Of a DNA stretch of 64,000 nucleotides, positions 49,664 through 60,328 are shown one piece after another. Under the pieces are notes generated by a model, which worked only from the letters and a program-made list of their open reading frames with translations, was not told the origin of the DNA and ran no database searches. The first letter of the stretch is position 1; each line of letters starts with the position of its first letter. The translations under genes and the position numbers were made by a program. The DNA is from Mitsuaria sp. GD03876 (GTDB lineage: Bacteria; Pseudomonadota; Gammaproteobacteria; Burkholderiales; Burkholderiaceae_C). The stretch spans positions 1-64,000 of the forward strand of contig NZ_JAOCCU010000015.1 of NCBI RefSeq assembly GCF_029840635.1. The letters run 5' to 3'.

Positions 49664-50254
49664 TCAGGACAGCACGTTGTACAGCCGCAGGATCCACCAC
49701 TGCTGCACCGCCAGCGAGACGATCACCAGCGCCCACTGGAAGCGCTGGTTCGTCACCGTCGCCGCGACGCCGCACAGCGCCACCGCCAGCGCGGTCTTCA
49801 CGCCGTAGGCCAGGCCCAGCTCCTGCAGGTGGGCCGCGCCCTTGAGCCAGCTGTCGGCCACGTCCAGCAGCAGCGAGAACGCCAGGATCCCGAAGAACCA
49901 GCGCCGCCGCGACAGGAAGTAGTCGCGGTAGCCGCTGTACTCGGCGATGTCGTCGGGGAACAGCAGCGCGCACAGCAGGTACAGCACCGCGCTGTAGCCG
50001 ACGAGGAAGCCGAACTGCTCGAAGTGCCAGGGCCCGACGCGGCTCAGCGCGAACTCCCACCACCAGAAGTGGATCAGCGTGACCAGCATGTACAGCGCCC
50101 ACAGCAGGTGCACGCCGTAGATCCGCAGGCGTCCCGGGTGCTGCACGAACTTCGCCAGCCCCGACAGCAGCCGCGCGATCGACAGGCTGACCACCATGCT
50201 CAGCACCATCCGGATGTGGATGAACTGGTTCGGATCGGTCGCGACGTGGTCCAT
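49664..50254 (-). CDS. Six-helix membrane protein, hypothetical
   Basis: 196 aa with about six hydrophobic segments (about 15-35, 45-65, 80-100, 118-135, 145-165 and 170-190) and many tryptophans (HFWWWEF, QQWWILRLY). Not recognised. It lies 83 bases downstream of the diguanylate cyclase gene on the same strand and may be co-transcribed with it. Confidence 0.7.
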   Translation of the reverse strand: MDHVATDPNQFIHIRMVLSMVVSLSIARLLSGLAKFVQHPGRLRIYGVHLLWALYMLVTLIHFWWWEFALSRVGPWHFEQFGFLVGYSAVLYLLCALLFPDDIAEYSGYRDYFLSRRRWFFGILAFSLLLDVADSWLKGAAHLQELGLAYGVKTALAVALCGVAATVTNQRFQWALVIVSLAVQQWWILRLYNVLS

Positions 50255-50337
50255 CGTTCAGGTCTCCTTGCCGGCGGCCCGGTCACCGGCCTGGCGACCG
50301 CGCGCGCCGGGCGCCGGCCGGCCGCGCGGGCCGGCGC

Positions 50338-52284
50338 TCAGGCCACGCACGCGCGGTTCTTGCCGGTGCGCTTGGCCTCGTAGAGCGCCTCGTCGGCGCG
50401 GTCCAGCGCCTGCTCCATCGTCTCGCCCTGGCGGAACAGCGTCACGCCGGCCGAGAAGGTGACGAAGACGTCGCGCCCCTCGTGCATGAACAGGCTGGCC
50501 GACAGCGAGCGCTGCAGCCGCAGCAGCACCGCCTGCGCCTCCTCGAGCGGCGCCTCCGGCAGGATCAGCACGAACTCCTCGCCGCCCCAGCGCCCGACCT
50601 TGTCGCCCGGACGCAGCAGCCCCGAGACCCGCGCCGCCAGCGCCTTGAGCGCCTCGTCGCCGGCCGCGTGGCCCAGGTTGTCGTTGAGCTTCTTGAAGTT
50701 GTCGATGTCCAGCAGCGCCAGCGCCAGCGGCGCGGGCGCGCGCTCGAGCTTGGCGCGCTCGGTCTCGAAGGTCGCGATCAGGCCGCGCCGGTTGGCCACC
50801 TGCGTCAGCTGGTCGGTCTGCACCTCGCTGGAGAGCCGGCGCAGCTCGCCCTCGAGTTGCTCGACGCGCTCGGCCAGCTGCGTGGCGCGGTCGTGCTCGT
50901 CGCGCAGCCGGCCCTGCGTGGTCTGCACCAGCGACTGCACGCTGCGGCTTTCCTCGACCATCTCGCGCACCACGCCCGCCAGGCTCTCCAGCGAGTCCGC
51001 CTGCTCGATCACGGTGGCGTACTTGCCGACGCTGTCGCTGAAGCGGTCGGTGTGCTGGCCGAGCTCGCCGAGCTCCTGCAGCATCCGGTTGATCAGGCCC
51101 TTGAGCGCGTCGCGGGCGCGACCGCGTTCCTCGCGCAGGTTGTGCTGGCGCTCGCGGGTGTTGTGCAGCAGCTCGCTGACCGAGCGCACGCTGCGCGCGG
51201 TCAGGCCCTGCGCCAGCGTCTGCGTCATCGCCTCGCACTGACCCTGCGCCCAGGAGTCGTCCTCGGCCAGGTCGGCCAGGCTGCCGGTCAGCTCGCCGCA
51301 GAGCTTGCCCAGCTCGGTGAAGGCGTGGTTGCGGTGGTCCAGCCAGCGCCGCGCGCGGATGCACAGCGCGTCCATCTGCGCCGCGCGTTCCGGGGTCGCG
51401 CCGTCGCGCACCAGCTCCGCGTGCGCGTGGCCCAGTTCCTCGATCAGTTCCTGCGCCCGCGCGTCGTCCGAGGCGAGCGCATGGCGGACCGTGCCGTTCA
51501 GGTGCGTGCCGACCTCGGGCCAGGCCTGCAGGCCGGGACCGCTCGACCCGATCAGCGTGTCCAGCGAGCCGTAGCGGCCCTCGCCGGAAGCGGCCGACGC
51601 GGCGGCGCCGCCGGAACCGGCGCCGGCCTCCGCGGGCGGCTGCGCGTTTTCCTCGTCGGTGAAGAACTGCGTCGGCGTGCCGGCGCGTTCGTCGTCCTCG
51701 TCGTCGCCGTCATCGCGCGAAGCGACCGGGCTCGAGGCCGCACTCGACGAAGCGCCGGGCGCCTCGTCCAGCGGCGCGGGCTGCGTCTCCACGCGCGAGT
51801 CGCCGACATCGCCGTCCCAGCTCGCCACCAGCTGCCGCAAGCGCAGCATCAGCCGCTGCGGGTCGCTGCGGTTGCTCTGCAGCACGCGCAGCACGCCGTC
51901 CTTCTTGCGAGCCAGCGTCCACTGTCGGCCGCCGCGTTCCAGGCCGCGCATCAGCCGCTCGACCAACTGCGCCAGCAGCTCGGCCTGCGCGCCCGGGCCG
52001 TGGGTCTGCTGCAGCGCCTCGAGCGCGCGCTGCAGCTCGTCCCAGCGGCCTTCGCGCAACTGGGCGGCGAAGCCCTGGCGCTGCTGCGGATCGGGCACCG
52101 CCAGTCCCAGCAGCCGCGCCATCGACGCCTGCGCGCGCTCGGGCAGGGCGCCGCTGTCGCGCGCGGGCTCGCCGGCTTCCTGCGCGTAGGCGCGGGCGTA
52201 GTTCTCGGGCGTGGGTTCCAGCTTGTCCAGCGCCAGCCGGCGCAGGGCCGCTTTTGCCAGGAGAGCGGGGGGCTGCTGCGGCAT
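50338..52284 (-). CDS. Diguanylate cyclase (GGDEF domain)
   Basis: 648 aa. The GGDEF domain is at the C-terminus (about 480-645), with the active-site motif GGEEF (in RWGGEEFVLILPE) and the allosteric inhibition site RPGD exactly five residues before it. It should therefore make c-di-GMP with product feedback. The N-terminal 470 residues are cytoplasmic, mostly helical and coiled coil, with an acidic low-complexity linker (about 190-235). No membrane segment. It could feed the YcgR brake encoded at 10.3 kb. Confidence 0.92.
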   Translation of the reverse strand: MPQQPPALLAKAALRRLALDKLEPTPENYARAYAQEAGEPARDSGALPERAQASMARLLGLAVPDPQQRQGFAAQLREGRWDELQRALEALQQTHGPGAQAELLAQLVERLMRGLERGGRQWTLARKKDGVLRVLQSNRSDPQRLMLRLRQLVASWDGDVGDSRVETQPAPLDEAPGASSSAASSPVASRDDGDDEDDERAGTPTQFFTDEENAQPPAEAGAGSGGAAASAASGEGRYGSLDTLIGSSGPGLQAWPEVGTHLNGTVRHALASDDARAQELIEELGHAHAELVRDGATPERAAQMDALCIRARRWLDHRNHAFTELGKLCGELTGSLADLAEDDSWAQGQCEAMTQTLAQGLTARSVRSVSELLHNTRERQHNLREERGRARDALKGLINRMLQELGELGQHTDRFSDSVGKYATVIEQADSLESLAGVVREMVEESRSVQSLVQTTQGRLRDEHDRATQLAERVEQLEGELRRLSSEVQTDQLTQVANRRGLIATFETERAKLERAPAPLALALLDIDNFKKLNDNLGHAAGDEALKALAARVSGLLRPGDKVGRWGGEEFVLILPEAPLEEAQAVLLRLQRSLSASLFMHEGRDVFVTFSAGVTLFRQGETMEQALDRADEALYEAKRTGKNRACVA

Positions 52285-52341
52285 CGGTCGGGGCTCGGTG
52301 AAACGGGGGGAGATCGCTGACGCGCGCGGCGCTGGGCCCGG

Positions 52342-54552
52342 TCAGCGGATGGTCGGGAGGTCGTCGCCGGCGTCGGACGTCGGCAGGATCCAGGGCGCCT
52401 TGCGCGGCAGCACCGTCTGCGCCAGCCAGCGCTCGAGCTCGTCCGGCGGCAGCGGCTTGCTGAACAGGAAACCCTGCATCAGGCTGCAGTCCAGCCGGCG
52501 CAGCACTTCCATCTGGCGCAGCGTCTCGACGCCCTCGGCGATCACCTGCAGGCCCAGCGAGCGCGCCAGCGCGATGATCGCGGTCACCACCGCCGAGCTC
52601 TGCGGCGTGATGCCCAGGTCGCGGACGAAGCTGCGGTCGATCTTCACCTCGGAGATCGGCAGCGTCGTCAGGTAGGCCAGCGACGAATAGCCGGTGCCGA
52701 AGTCGTCGATCGAGATCTCGACGCCGACCTCGTTGAGCCGGTGCAGCGACGGGATCACGCTCTGCAGGTCCTTCATCAGGCCGGTCTCGGTGATCTCGAG
52801 CTGGATCGCGCGGTGCGGCACGCCCCACTGGCTGACGAACTGGTGGATGTGCTCGACCAGGTCCGAGCGCTCGAACAGCCGGTTGGGCAGGTTCACCGCG
52901 ATCGATTCGCTGAAGCCGAAGTTCAGCTGCCAGACCTTGGCCTGGCGCGCGGCCTCGCGCAGCGCCCACTCGGACAGCGGCACGATCAGGCCGGTCTCCT
53001 CGGCCAGCGGGATGAACTCGCCGGGCGGCACCAGCTGGTTGCCGCGGCGCCAGCGCATCAGCGCCTCGGCGCCGACCATGCGGGCGGTGCGCACGTCGAT
53101 CTTGGGCTGGTAGTGCAGCACCAGCTCGTCGCGCTCGATCGCCTTGTGCAGCGCGGACTCGAGCTCGAGCTTCTCGCGCCCGCGGCCCGCCAGCATCGGC
53201 GAATACAGCGCGGAGGCGTTGCGGCCCTGGTTCTTGACGGCGTACATCGCCACGTCGGCGTTGCGCAGCAGGTCGGCCATCGTCAGGCCGTCGCGCGGGT
53301 ACAGCGCGATGCCGACCGACGCGGTCACGAAGCATTCCTGGCCGGCGATGAAGATCGGCTCGCGCAGCGCGTCCAGCACGCGCTCGGCGACGCGCTCGGC
53401 ATCGCTCTCGTCGCCAACCTCGGGCAGCAGCGCGACGAACTCGTCGCCGCCCAGGCGGCCCACCGCCTCCAGCGTGCGGTGCGAGCGGGTGCCGACCGAC
53501 TCGAGCATGCCTTCCATCACCTGGTCGCTGTGGCGCACGCAGCTGCGCAGCCGGCGGCCGACTTCCATCAGCAGGTCGTCGCCGGCGGCATGGCCCAGCG
53601 TGTCGTTGATGATCTTGAAGCGGTCCAGGTCGATCAGCAGCAGGCCGACCTCGTGGCCCATGCGGCGTCCGGCCTCGATCGCGCGCTCGGCGCGCCACAT
53701 CAGCTGGCGGCGGTTGGGCAGGCCGGTCAGCGCGTCGAAGTTGGCGAGCTCGCGGATGCGGTCCTCGGCCATGCGCCGGTCGGTCACGTCCTGGATCACG
53801 CCGGTGTAGCCGCAGGCGTTGCCGTGCTCGTTGAACTCGGGCTCGGCCTCGATGTGGATGACGCGCTTGCGGCCGTCCAGCAGCGTGAAGGGCAGGTCGG
53901 TCACCAGCACCGAGTTGTGGGCGACGACGTCGCGCAGCAGCCGCATGAACAGCAGCCGTTCCTCGCGCGGGACCATGCGCATCACGCCGATGAAGTCCAG
54001 CGGGTCCGACGGGCCGCGGCCGAACACGCGCAGCGCCTCGTTGGCCAGCTTGAAGCCGTGGCCGGTCTGCCACTCGAAGCTGCCCATGCGGGCCAGGTCT
54101 TGCGCGCGCGCCAGCTTGGACTTGCTGCGCTCGAGCTCCTGGCGGGTGCGCGCGCTGCGCAGCATGTAGCGCAGCCGGCCGGCCAGCAGCCGCCATTGGG
54201 TGGACTTGACGAAGAAGTCGGTGGCGCCCGCCTGGTACGCGCGGTTGATCGAGGCCTCGTCGTCCAGGCCGGTCAGCATCAGGATCGGGGCGTTCTCGAA
54301 GCCGGGCAGCGCGCGCAGCCGCTCGCAGGTCTCGAAGCCGTCGAGCTCGGGCATCAGCGCGTCCAGCACGATCAGCTCGGGCGTCCACTGCGTGACCAGC
54401 TGCAGCGCCTGCAGCCCGCCGGTCAGCGCGGTGACCTCGAAGCCGTGCTCCTGCAGCGCGGCCTCGATCAGCATCAGGTTGACCGGGTCGTCGTCGACCA
54501 GCAGGACGCGTGGCCGCTCGATCAGGTCGCCTTCCTTCACGTCGCGGCTCAT
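52342..54552 (-). CDS. REC-PAS-GGDEF-EAL response regulator
   Basis: 736 aa. The receiver domain (about 12-130) has [10 protein letters not shown] and the phospho-site in [17 protein letters not shown] domain (about 150-280) follows. The GGDEF domain has GGDEF intact, but about 19 extra residues separate it from the RHSD I-site (24 residues instead of 5). The EAL domain has [26 protein letters not shown] and KIDRSFV intact, so phosphodiesterase activity is likely. It overlaps the upstream hpt gene by 4 bases. Confidence 0.92.
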   Translation of the reverse strand: MSRDVKEGDLIERPRVLLVDDDPVNLMLIEAALQEHGFEVTALTGGLQALQLVTQWTPELIVLDALMPELDGFETCERLRALPGFENAPILMLTGLDDEASINRAYQAGATDFFVKSTQWRLLAGRLRYMLRSARTRQELERSKSKLARAQDLARMGSFEWQTGHGFKLANEALRVFGRGPSDPLDFIGVMRMVPREERLLFMRLLRDVVAHNSVLVTDLPFTLLDGRKRVIHIEAEPEFNEHGNACGYTGVIQDVTDRRMAEDRIRELANFDALTGLPNRRQLMWRAERAIEAGRRMGHEVGLLLIDLDRFKIINDTLGHAAGDDLLMEVGRRLRSCVRHSDQVMEGMLESVGTRSHRTLEAVGRLGGDEFVALLPEVGDESDAERVAERVLDALREPIFIAGQECFVTASVGIALYPRDGLTMADLLRNADVAMYAVKNQGRNASALYSPMLAGRGREKLELESALHKAIERDELVLHYQPKIDVRTARMVGAEALMRWRRGNQLVPPGEFIPLAEETGLIVPLSEWALREAARQAKVWQLNFGFSESIAVNLPNRLFERSDLVEHIHQFVSQWGVPHRAIQLEITETGLMKDLQSVIPSLHRLNEVGVEISIDDFGTGYSSLAYLTTLPISEVKIDRSFVRDLGITPQSSAVVTAIIALARSLGLQVIAEGVETLRQMEVLRRLDCSLMQGFLFSKPLPPDELERWLAQTVLPRKAPWILPTSDAGDDLPTIR

Positions 54553-54956
54553 CGCGCGGGTTGCACCAGTTGCTGCATCGCCAGCCGGGCGGCGGCGATG
54601 TCGTCCAGGACCGCCTCGATCAGCGCGGCCAGGCCCTCCTCGCGGCCGGCGCGGGCCAGGGCCTCGATCTCGGCGCAGCGTTGCGACAGGGCGGTCGCGC
54701 CCAGGCTGGCCGCGGCCGACTTGAGGGTGTGCGCCACGTGACGCAGGCCGTTGAGGTCGCGCGGCGCGCCGCGGCCCTGCGCGAGCACCTGCTCCTGCTG
54801 GTCCAGCGACTTGAGGAAGGCCGCCACGACGCGCTCCAGCAGATGGTTCACGCCTTCCGGATCCAGTTCGCGCAGACGGGCGAGGGCCTGTTCGTCCAGC
54901 ACGGCGGGTTCGGGCTGCGTCCGGGTGGGCATGGTCGTGGCGTGGTCTGGTGACAT
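54549..54956 (-). CDS. Histidine phosphotransfer (Hpt) domain protein
   Basis: 135 aa from ATG 54956; ATG 54932 is an alternative. The Hpt site is [16 protein letters not shown], with the phosphorylatable histidine in AHTLKS. It is helical throughout. It probably passes phosphate to the receiver of the adjacent REC-PAS-GGDEF-EAL protein, whose start codon overlaps its stop. The source kinase may be the divergently encoded one at 55217. Confidence 0.88.
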   Translation of the reverse strand: MSPDHATTMPTRTQPEPAVLDEQALARLRELDPEGVNHLLERVVAAFLKSLDQQEQVLAQGRGAPRDLNGLRHVAHTLKSAAASLGATALSQRCAEIEALARAGREEGLAALIEAVLDDIAAARLAMQQLVQPAR

Positions 54957-55216
54957 CTTCTGATCATGGCGCCGCGTGGCGGTTCCACGCGGAGTTGCGG
55001 TCCATTGTCGTTCACCAGGAGGATGGGAGCGCGCGAAAAAGCAGTCAATTCTGGTGTTCTTGGAGGCCTCGCTCGGGGTAAGTCCCGGGTGCGCTGTCGC
55101 GTGCGCGCCGCGCCGCGCGCGGGCGACACGGCGCGCCCCGGGCCTCGGCGGGACACCGGGACCGGGGGCGGCGTGGCGCGGAAACGCCGCCGAAACATTG
55201 GGATTGCCTACATACA

Positions 55217-56893
55217 ATGGTTCGCATGAACAGGTTGGGGGAAGCCGCGGCGCGCCGTCGGCCATGGAAGGGAGCCGCGCTGGCCTTGGGGCTGGCGGTG
55301 GTGATCCTGCTCCTGTTGCTGGCGCTCAATGTCGAGCCCGCCGGCCCCGGCCTGGTGCTCACCGCCGTGATGGCGGGCGTGGCGCTGACGATCGTCGTGG
55401 CCGCGCTGACCTGGCACCTGGCGGTGCGGCTGGCGCGGGCGCAATTCGGCGAACTGCTGCGCGAGAGCCGCCAGCATTCGCAGGCCCTGACGCAATTGCA
55501 GGGCGACTGGCTGTGGCAGACCGACGCCCAGCACCACCTGGTCCGCTGGCAGGCGCCGCTGGGCGCGCCCGCGTCGAGCTGGGCCGGCACGCCGGTCAAC
55601 GGCGCGGTGACGCAGCTGCTGTGGGAACGCTTCGAGCCGCTGCCGGACGCGCGCGACGGCGGCGCGAGCGTCGACGTGCGACGACGCGTCGAGCCGGGCC
55701 AGTCCTTCGACCGGTTGCGCGTCGTCGATGGCCAGGGGCGCCGCTGGGAACTGCGCGCGCAGCCGGCGCTGGACGCGGCCGGCCGCTTCGCCGGTTACCT
55801 CGGCGCCGCCCGCGTGCTGGACGACACGCCGCCCGTGACTTCGCCCGCCGCGGCGCTGCCCGCGCCGGCGGTCGCCGACGCGGCGATGACCGACTGGCTG
55901 CAGGCCCTGCCGGGGCCGGCGTGGCTGCTCAGCGGCGATGCCGGCGCGTCGACCCGGCTGATCGATTTCAACGACGCGGCGGCGCAGATGATGGGCGGCT
56001 CCGAGGCGCGCGGCCAGCTGTGGCGCGCCTGCGAGGAACGCCTGCCCGAGGAACTGCGCCAGGCGCTGGCCCAGCCCGACCTGCAGTCGGGCAGCGCCTG
56101 CGGCGCGTGGTGGCTGTGCCTGACGGCCCTGCCGCACGGTGGCGGAACGCTGCTGAGCCTGTGGCCGCAAGGCGCGGCGGAGACGGTGCCGGCGGCGCTG
56201 GCGATGCAGGCGGCGGAGCAGGCGCGCGCCGACCAGGCGTCGTTCAGCTACACGGTGTCGCACGACCTGCGCGCGCCGCTGCGCGTGGTGGAGGGCTTCA
56301 CCCGCATCCTCAAGGAAGACTACGGCCGGCTGCTGGACCGCGCCGGCAACGACCACCTGGACCGGGTGCTGGGCGCGTCGGCGCGGATGCACAGCATGAT
56401 CGACTCGCTGCTGGCGTTGTCCCACCTGTCCTCGCAGGCGCTGCGGCATGAGACGGTGGACCTGTCGCTGCTGGCCTCGCAGGTGATGGACGAGTTGCGG
56501 CGCGCGGCGCCGGAGCGCGCGGTCGAGGCCCACGTGCAGCCCGGGTTGCGGGTGCTCGGTGATCCCACGCTGCTGCGCATGGTGCTGGAGAACCTGCTGG
56601 GCAACGCCTGGAAGTACAGCGGCAAGCGCGAGGAGGCGGTCATCCGCTTCGACGCCGAGCAGCGCGCGGACGGCCGCGTCTTCGTCGTCACCGACAACGG
56701 CGCGGGATTCGACATGCGTTTCGCGGACCGGCTGTTCGGCGTGTTCCAGCGCCTGCACAGCGCCAGCGATTTCCAGGGCACCGGCGTCGGGCTGGCCTCC
56801 GCGCGGCGCATCGTGCGCCGCCATGGCGGCGACATCTGGGCCGAATCCGAGGTCGGGCAGGGCGCCCGCTTCTACTTCACGCTGCCCAACTGA
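55217..56893 (+). CDS. Membrane sensor histidine kinase
   Basis: 558 aa (ATG 55226 is an alternative start). Two membrane helices (about 18-40 and 48-68) with a very short periplasmic loop precede PAS-like regions (about 90-330). HisKA contains the phospho-acceptor in SYTVSHDLRAPLRVVEG, and HATPase_c has NLLGNAWKYSG and the GTGVGLASARRIV lid. No receiver domain is fused. It is divergent from hpt, about 260 bases apart, suggesting one pathway. Confidence 0.9.
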   Translation: MVRMNRLGEAAARRRPWKGAALALGLAVVILLLLLALNVEPAGPGLVLTAVMAGVALTIVVAALTWHLAVRLARAQFGELLRESRQHSQALTQLQGDWLWQTDAQHHLVRWQAPLGAPASSWAGTPVNGAVTQLLWERFEPLPDARDGGASVDVRRRVEPGQSFDRLRVVDGQGRRWELRAQPALDAAGRFAGYLGAARVLDDTPPVTSPAAALPAPAVADAAMTDWLQALPGPAWLLSGDAGASTRLIDFNDAAAQMMGGSEARGQLWRACEERLPEELRQALAQPDLQSGSACGAWWLCLTALPHGGGTLLSLWPQGAAETVPAALAMQAAEQARADQASFSYTVSHDLRAPLRVVEGFTRILKEDYGRLLDRAGNDHLDRVLGASARMHSMIDSLLALSHLSSQALRHETVDLSLLASQVMDELRRAAPERAVEAHVQPGLRVLGDPTLLRMVLENLLGNAWKYSGKREEAVIRFDAEQRADGRVFVVTDNGAGFDMRFADRLFGVFQRLHSASDFQGTGVGLASARRIVRRHGGDIWAESEVGQGARFYFTLPN

Positions 56894-56964
56894 CGCCGGT
56901 CCCGGCGTCGCTCCGGCGACGGCCGGCCGGCGTCGATCCCGGCCGCCGCCGGCCGATGGCCGCC

Positions 56965-57585
56965 TCAGCTGCCGAGCGCCAGTTGCTCGACCGCCTCGAC
57001 GATGCGGCGGGCCTGTTCCCCGAGATCGATCTTCTGCTCGCCGGCCATGCGCTCCAGGCGCGACAGCGCCTGCGCGCGGGTCAGCGAGTAGCGGTGCATC
57101 AGCACGCCCAGGGCCATGGCCTCGACGACCTCGAGCGAGGCGGCGGCGTCGATGGCCGGGGCGGCCGGCGCCGCCGCGGCGGCGCGCGCGGGGCGGTTGG
57201 CGAAGGCGGCCTCCACGGCGGGCACGATCTGGTGGATGTCCAGCGGCTTGACCAGGTAGGCCAGCGCGCCGAGTTCCTTGACCTTGGCCACGGTCGCCTC
57301 GTCGGCGAAGGCGGACAGGAACATGAAGGGCAGCTGCAGGTAGTCGCGCAGGTAGCCGGCGACGTCGAAGCCGGTCATGCCTTCCATGCGGATGTCGAGC
57401 AGCGCGAGGTCGGGGCGGTGCTGGCGGGCGATGAGGATGGCGTCGTCGCCGTTGTCGGCGTCCAGCACCTCGTAGCCGGCCTGGGCCAGGCCGTGCGTCA
57501 GGGTGGCGAGCACCAGCCGGTCGTCGTCCACGACCAGGATGCGGCCCTTGCCGCTCGCGCCCACGTCCTTGCTCACGCTATCCAC
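56965..57585 (-). CDS. Response regulator with ANTAR RNA-binding output
   Basis: 206 aa from a GTG at 57585 with GGGAG four bases upstream; an upstream ATG at 57669 would add 28 residues with no ribosome-binding site. The receiver domain (about 12-130) has ILVVDDDRLV, the phospho-site in LALLDIRMEG, and LVKPLD. After an Ala-rich linker, the ANTAR domain (about 155-205, MALGVLMHRYSLTRAQALSRL) binds RNA hairpins to prevent termination. It lies 97 bases after its likely partner kinase gene. Confidence 0.9.
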   Translation of the reverse strand: MDSVSKDVGASGKGRILVVDDDRLVLATLTHGLAQAGYEVLDADNGDDAILIARQHRPDLALLDIRMEGMTGFDVAGYLRDYLQLPFMFLSAFADEATVAKVKELGALAYLVKPLDIHQIVPAVEAAFANRPARAAAAAPAAPAIDAAASLEVVEAMALGVLMHRYSLTRAQALSRLERMAGEQKIDLGEQARRIVEAVEQLALGS

Positions 57586-57682
57586 GCTGCTCCCGAATCC
57601 AAGGCTCCCCGGAGGGTGACCGAGGATTGTCACCGAAATGCCGCGCCGGGACCCGGCCCCGGACGGCACCGGTTTCGGGTGG

Positions 57683-60208
57683 TCACAAGGCCTCGAGCAA
57701 CTGCACCCCGGGCGGCCACAGGCTGAGTTCGCAGACGACCCGGTCGCCGTCCTGGGTCAGGCCGAGCAGCGCGCTGCGGCGCGGCAGCAGCGCGCGCACC
57801 AGCCCCAGGCCCGAGACGCCGCCGCGCACCTGCGCCAGGTCGAAGCCCGCCGGCAGCGTCCCCTCGTTGACGATGCGCAGCACCACCTGTTCCGGATCGA
57901 AGCGCAGTTCGCAGCGCACCGGCGCCTGGCCGCCGTGCTTGAGCGCGTTGGTGAACAGCTCGTTGAGCGTCAGCGCGATCGGGATCGCCTCGGCCTCGGG
58001 CAGGCCCCAGCGGTGGGACTGCTCCGCCATCGCGCCGTCGACCTCGACCAGGATCTCGCGGCCGAACATCCGCTGCACCGAGCCCATCACCGCCTCGACC
58101 ACCTTGCGCAGCCGCAGCGGCCCGGACATGCCCACCTGCAGCCCGTAGACCTGCGCGATCGCCTGGACCTGGCCGACCGCCTCGTTGATCACGCCCTGGA
58201 CCTCGGGCCGCCGCGCCGCGATCTGCTGCAGCAGCCCGGCCACGCCCTGCAGGTTGTTCTTGATCCGGTGATGGACCTCGCGCACCAGCAGCTCGCGCTG
58301 CGCGATCGCCGCCTCCAGCCGCGCGGCTTCCTGCGCGCGCTGCTGCGTGACGTCGCTGGCCACCAGCAGCAGCTGTTCCGGCTCCAGCTCGCCGCTGGCG
58401 TCGTTGACGCCGGCCAGGTGCAGCAGCCGCGCGTCCCAGATCCGCGGCTGGCCGCGCACCGTCAGCCGGTACTCGCGCTGCAGCACCTCGCTGCTCTGGA
58501 GCGCGAACTCCATGTCCGCGCGGATGGTCCCCAGCACCTCGCCCGCGCCGAACAGCGCCTCCAGGCTCGCGCCCAGCAGCTCCTCCTCGGGCCGGCCGGC
58601 CAGCGCCGCCGCGGCCTGGTTGATCTGCCGGACCTGCAGCGTGCGCGCGTCGTGCAGGCTGATCGCGATCGGCGCGGCCTCGATGATCCGTTGCAGCGAG
58701 GCCTGCGCCTGCTGGCTCTGCGCCTCGGCCTGGCGGCGCCGCTCGATGTCCAGCAGCGCGTAGGTCAGCTGCCGCGAGCCGTCCGGCCCGACCGTCGCCA
58801 CCGCGTTGCCGACCACCCAGAACTCGCGCCCGTCGCGGGCGACGACGCGGCATTCGAAGGTCTCCGCCTGGCCCTCGGGCAGGTCGTCCAGGTAATGGGT
58901 CTGGCGGAAGGGATGGTCCGGCGCGTCGGTCGCGACGCTGCTGATCGGCTGGCCGGCGAATTCCGGCAGGTCGCCGCCGAACATGCGCCGCGCCGAGCGG
59001 TTCATCCACTCGATGCCCTGGCGGCCCACCGTCACGATGCCCACCAGCACCGAATCCAGCACCGCCCGCTCGCGCTCGGTCTGCAGCTGCAGCGAGTGCT
59101 GGAGCAGCTCGTTGCGCGCCTGCGCCTGCTGGTGGTCGGTGATGTCGACCGTCAGCACCGAGGTCGTCTTCTGCCCCGAGGCCAGCTGGCCGATCTCGAC
59201 CCGCGTCATCAGCCAGCGCAGCCCGTGCTCGGGATGGCGCACCGCGTAGCGCGCCACCGTCGGCGCCGCCTGCTTGAGCGCCAGCTGCAGCTTCTCGTAT
59301 TCGGCGCGCGATTCGGGCTCGACCATCTCGCGGTTGACGCCCTGCAACGCCGGCGCCGGGCGCAGGCCGTCGTCGCCCGGCACGGCCGCGGGCGGCGGCG
59401 CGCCGGTGCCCGGACGCGACCAGCCGGCCTCCGCCTGGAAGGTCGCCAGGCCGACGCCGGCCGTGTCCATCAAGGTCTGCAGCTGCTGCTGCGCCAGCTC
59501 CAGGTCCTGCTCCGCGCTGCGGTCCTCCAGCATCACCAGCGTGCGCGGCCGCGTCCACGGCCCGCTGAGCCGCCGCGCGCGCACCCGGATCCAGCGCCGG
59601 CGGTCGCCGGGCGGCGCCAGCAGCGCGTTGCGCAGCGATTCCTGGCCCGACTCGGGCACCTTGCCATGCAGCAGCTCGCGCCACTCGGGCGGCAGCTCGT
59701 GCAGGCTGATCGGCATCTGCGGGCTCAGCCGCCGGCACAGCGCCGAGAACGCGGTGTTGAAGCGCAGCAGCAGCCCCTGGTCGTCATGCATCAGCGCCGG
59801 CAGCGGGCACAGGTCCAGCCACTGGTCGATCTCCGACTGCATCCGGTCCGCGCGTTCCCGCGCCGCCAGCTCGGTGCTGTGGTCCTGCAGCAGCGCGACG
59901 CCCAACCCGCCGTCCAGCGGATGGACCCAGGCCTGCAGCAGGTGCTCGCGGCCCTGGTCGTCGATCAGGCGCAACTCCTGCGCCTTGCCGCTCGGGAGCA
60001 GCCGCTGGCCCTTCAGCGAGACCTCGCCCATCAGGCCCTGCAGCCGCGCGTTGGCCAGCAAGACCTGGCCCTTCGCCTCCAGCAGGAACGCCGGCCACGG
60101 GCCGTCCCACAAGCCCGCGAGCAGGGCGGGAAGCTCCAGGCCGCGCGCCGTCAGCAGGGCGCGCAGCGCGTCGAGATCCGGGGAGGCGAGGGGGAGTTGC
60201 GGCGACAC
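57683..60208 (-). CDS. Multi-PAS HisKA_2 sensor histidine kinase
   Basis: 841 aa from a GTG at 60208. No membrane segment is evident, so it is cytoplasmic. Several PAS domains occupy about 25-620. The HisKA_2 phospho-acceptor is in LLVREVHHRIKNNLQGV (about 635-651), as in kinases that typically pair with ANTAR regulators. The HATPase domain has LNELFTNALKHGG and GLGLVRALL. It and the downstream ANTAR gene form a two-component system. The ligand is unknown. Confidence 0.9.
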   Translation of the reverse strand: MSPQLPLASPDLDALRALLTARGLELPALLAGLWDGPWPAFLLEAKGQVLLANARLQGLMGEVSLKGQRLLPSGKAQELRLIDDQGREHLLQAWVHPLDGGLGVALLQDHSTELAARERADRMQSEIDQWLDLCPLPALMHDDQGLLLRFNTAFSALCRRLSPQMPISLHELPPEWRELLHGKVPESGQESLRNALLAPPGDRRRWIRVRARRLSGPWTRPRTLVMLEDRSAEQDLELAQQQLQTLMDTAGVGLATFQAEAGWSRPGTGAPPPAAVPGDDGLRPAPALQGVNREMVEPESRAEYEKLQLALKQAAPTVARYAVRHPEHGLRWLMTRVEIGQLASGQKTTSVLTVDITDHQQAQARNELLQHSLQLQTERERAVLDSVLVGIVTVGRQGIEWMNRSARRMFGGDLPEFAGQPISSVATDAPDHPFRQTHYLDDLPEGQAETFECRVVARDGREFWVVGNAVATVGPDGSRQLTYALLDIERRRQAEAQSQQAQASLQRIIEAAPIAISLHDARTLQVRQINQAAAALAGRPEEELLGASLEALFGAGEVLGTIRADMEFALQSSEVLQREYRLTVRGQPRIWDARLLHLAGVNDASGELEPEQLLLVASDVTQQRAQEAARLEAAIAQRELLVREVHHRIKNNLQGVAGLLQQIAARRPEVQGVINEAVGQVQAIAQVYGLQVGMSGPLRLRKVVEAVMGSVQRMFGREILVEVDGAMAEQSHRWGLPEAEAIPIALTLNELFTNALKHGGQAPVRCELRFDPEQVVLRIVNEGTLPAGFDLAQVRGGVSGLGLVRALLPRRSALLGLTQDGDRVVCELSLWPPGVQLLEAL

Positions 60209-60328
60209 GCGGCGAGTTTATGCGCGGGCGCCGGGACCGTCGCCGCCACGCGGATTTTGCAACTTCCTAACTTCACGCCTGCCGGCGGCCGCGAGCATCA
60301 CGGCCATCCCATGTCCCGAGGAGAGAAC

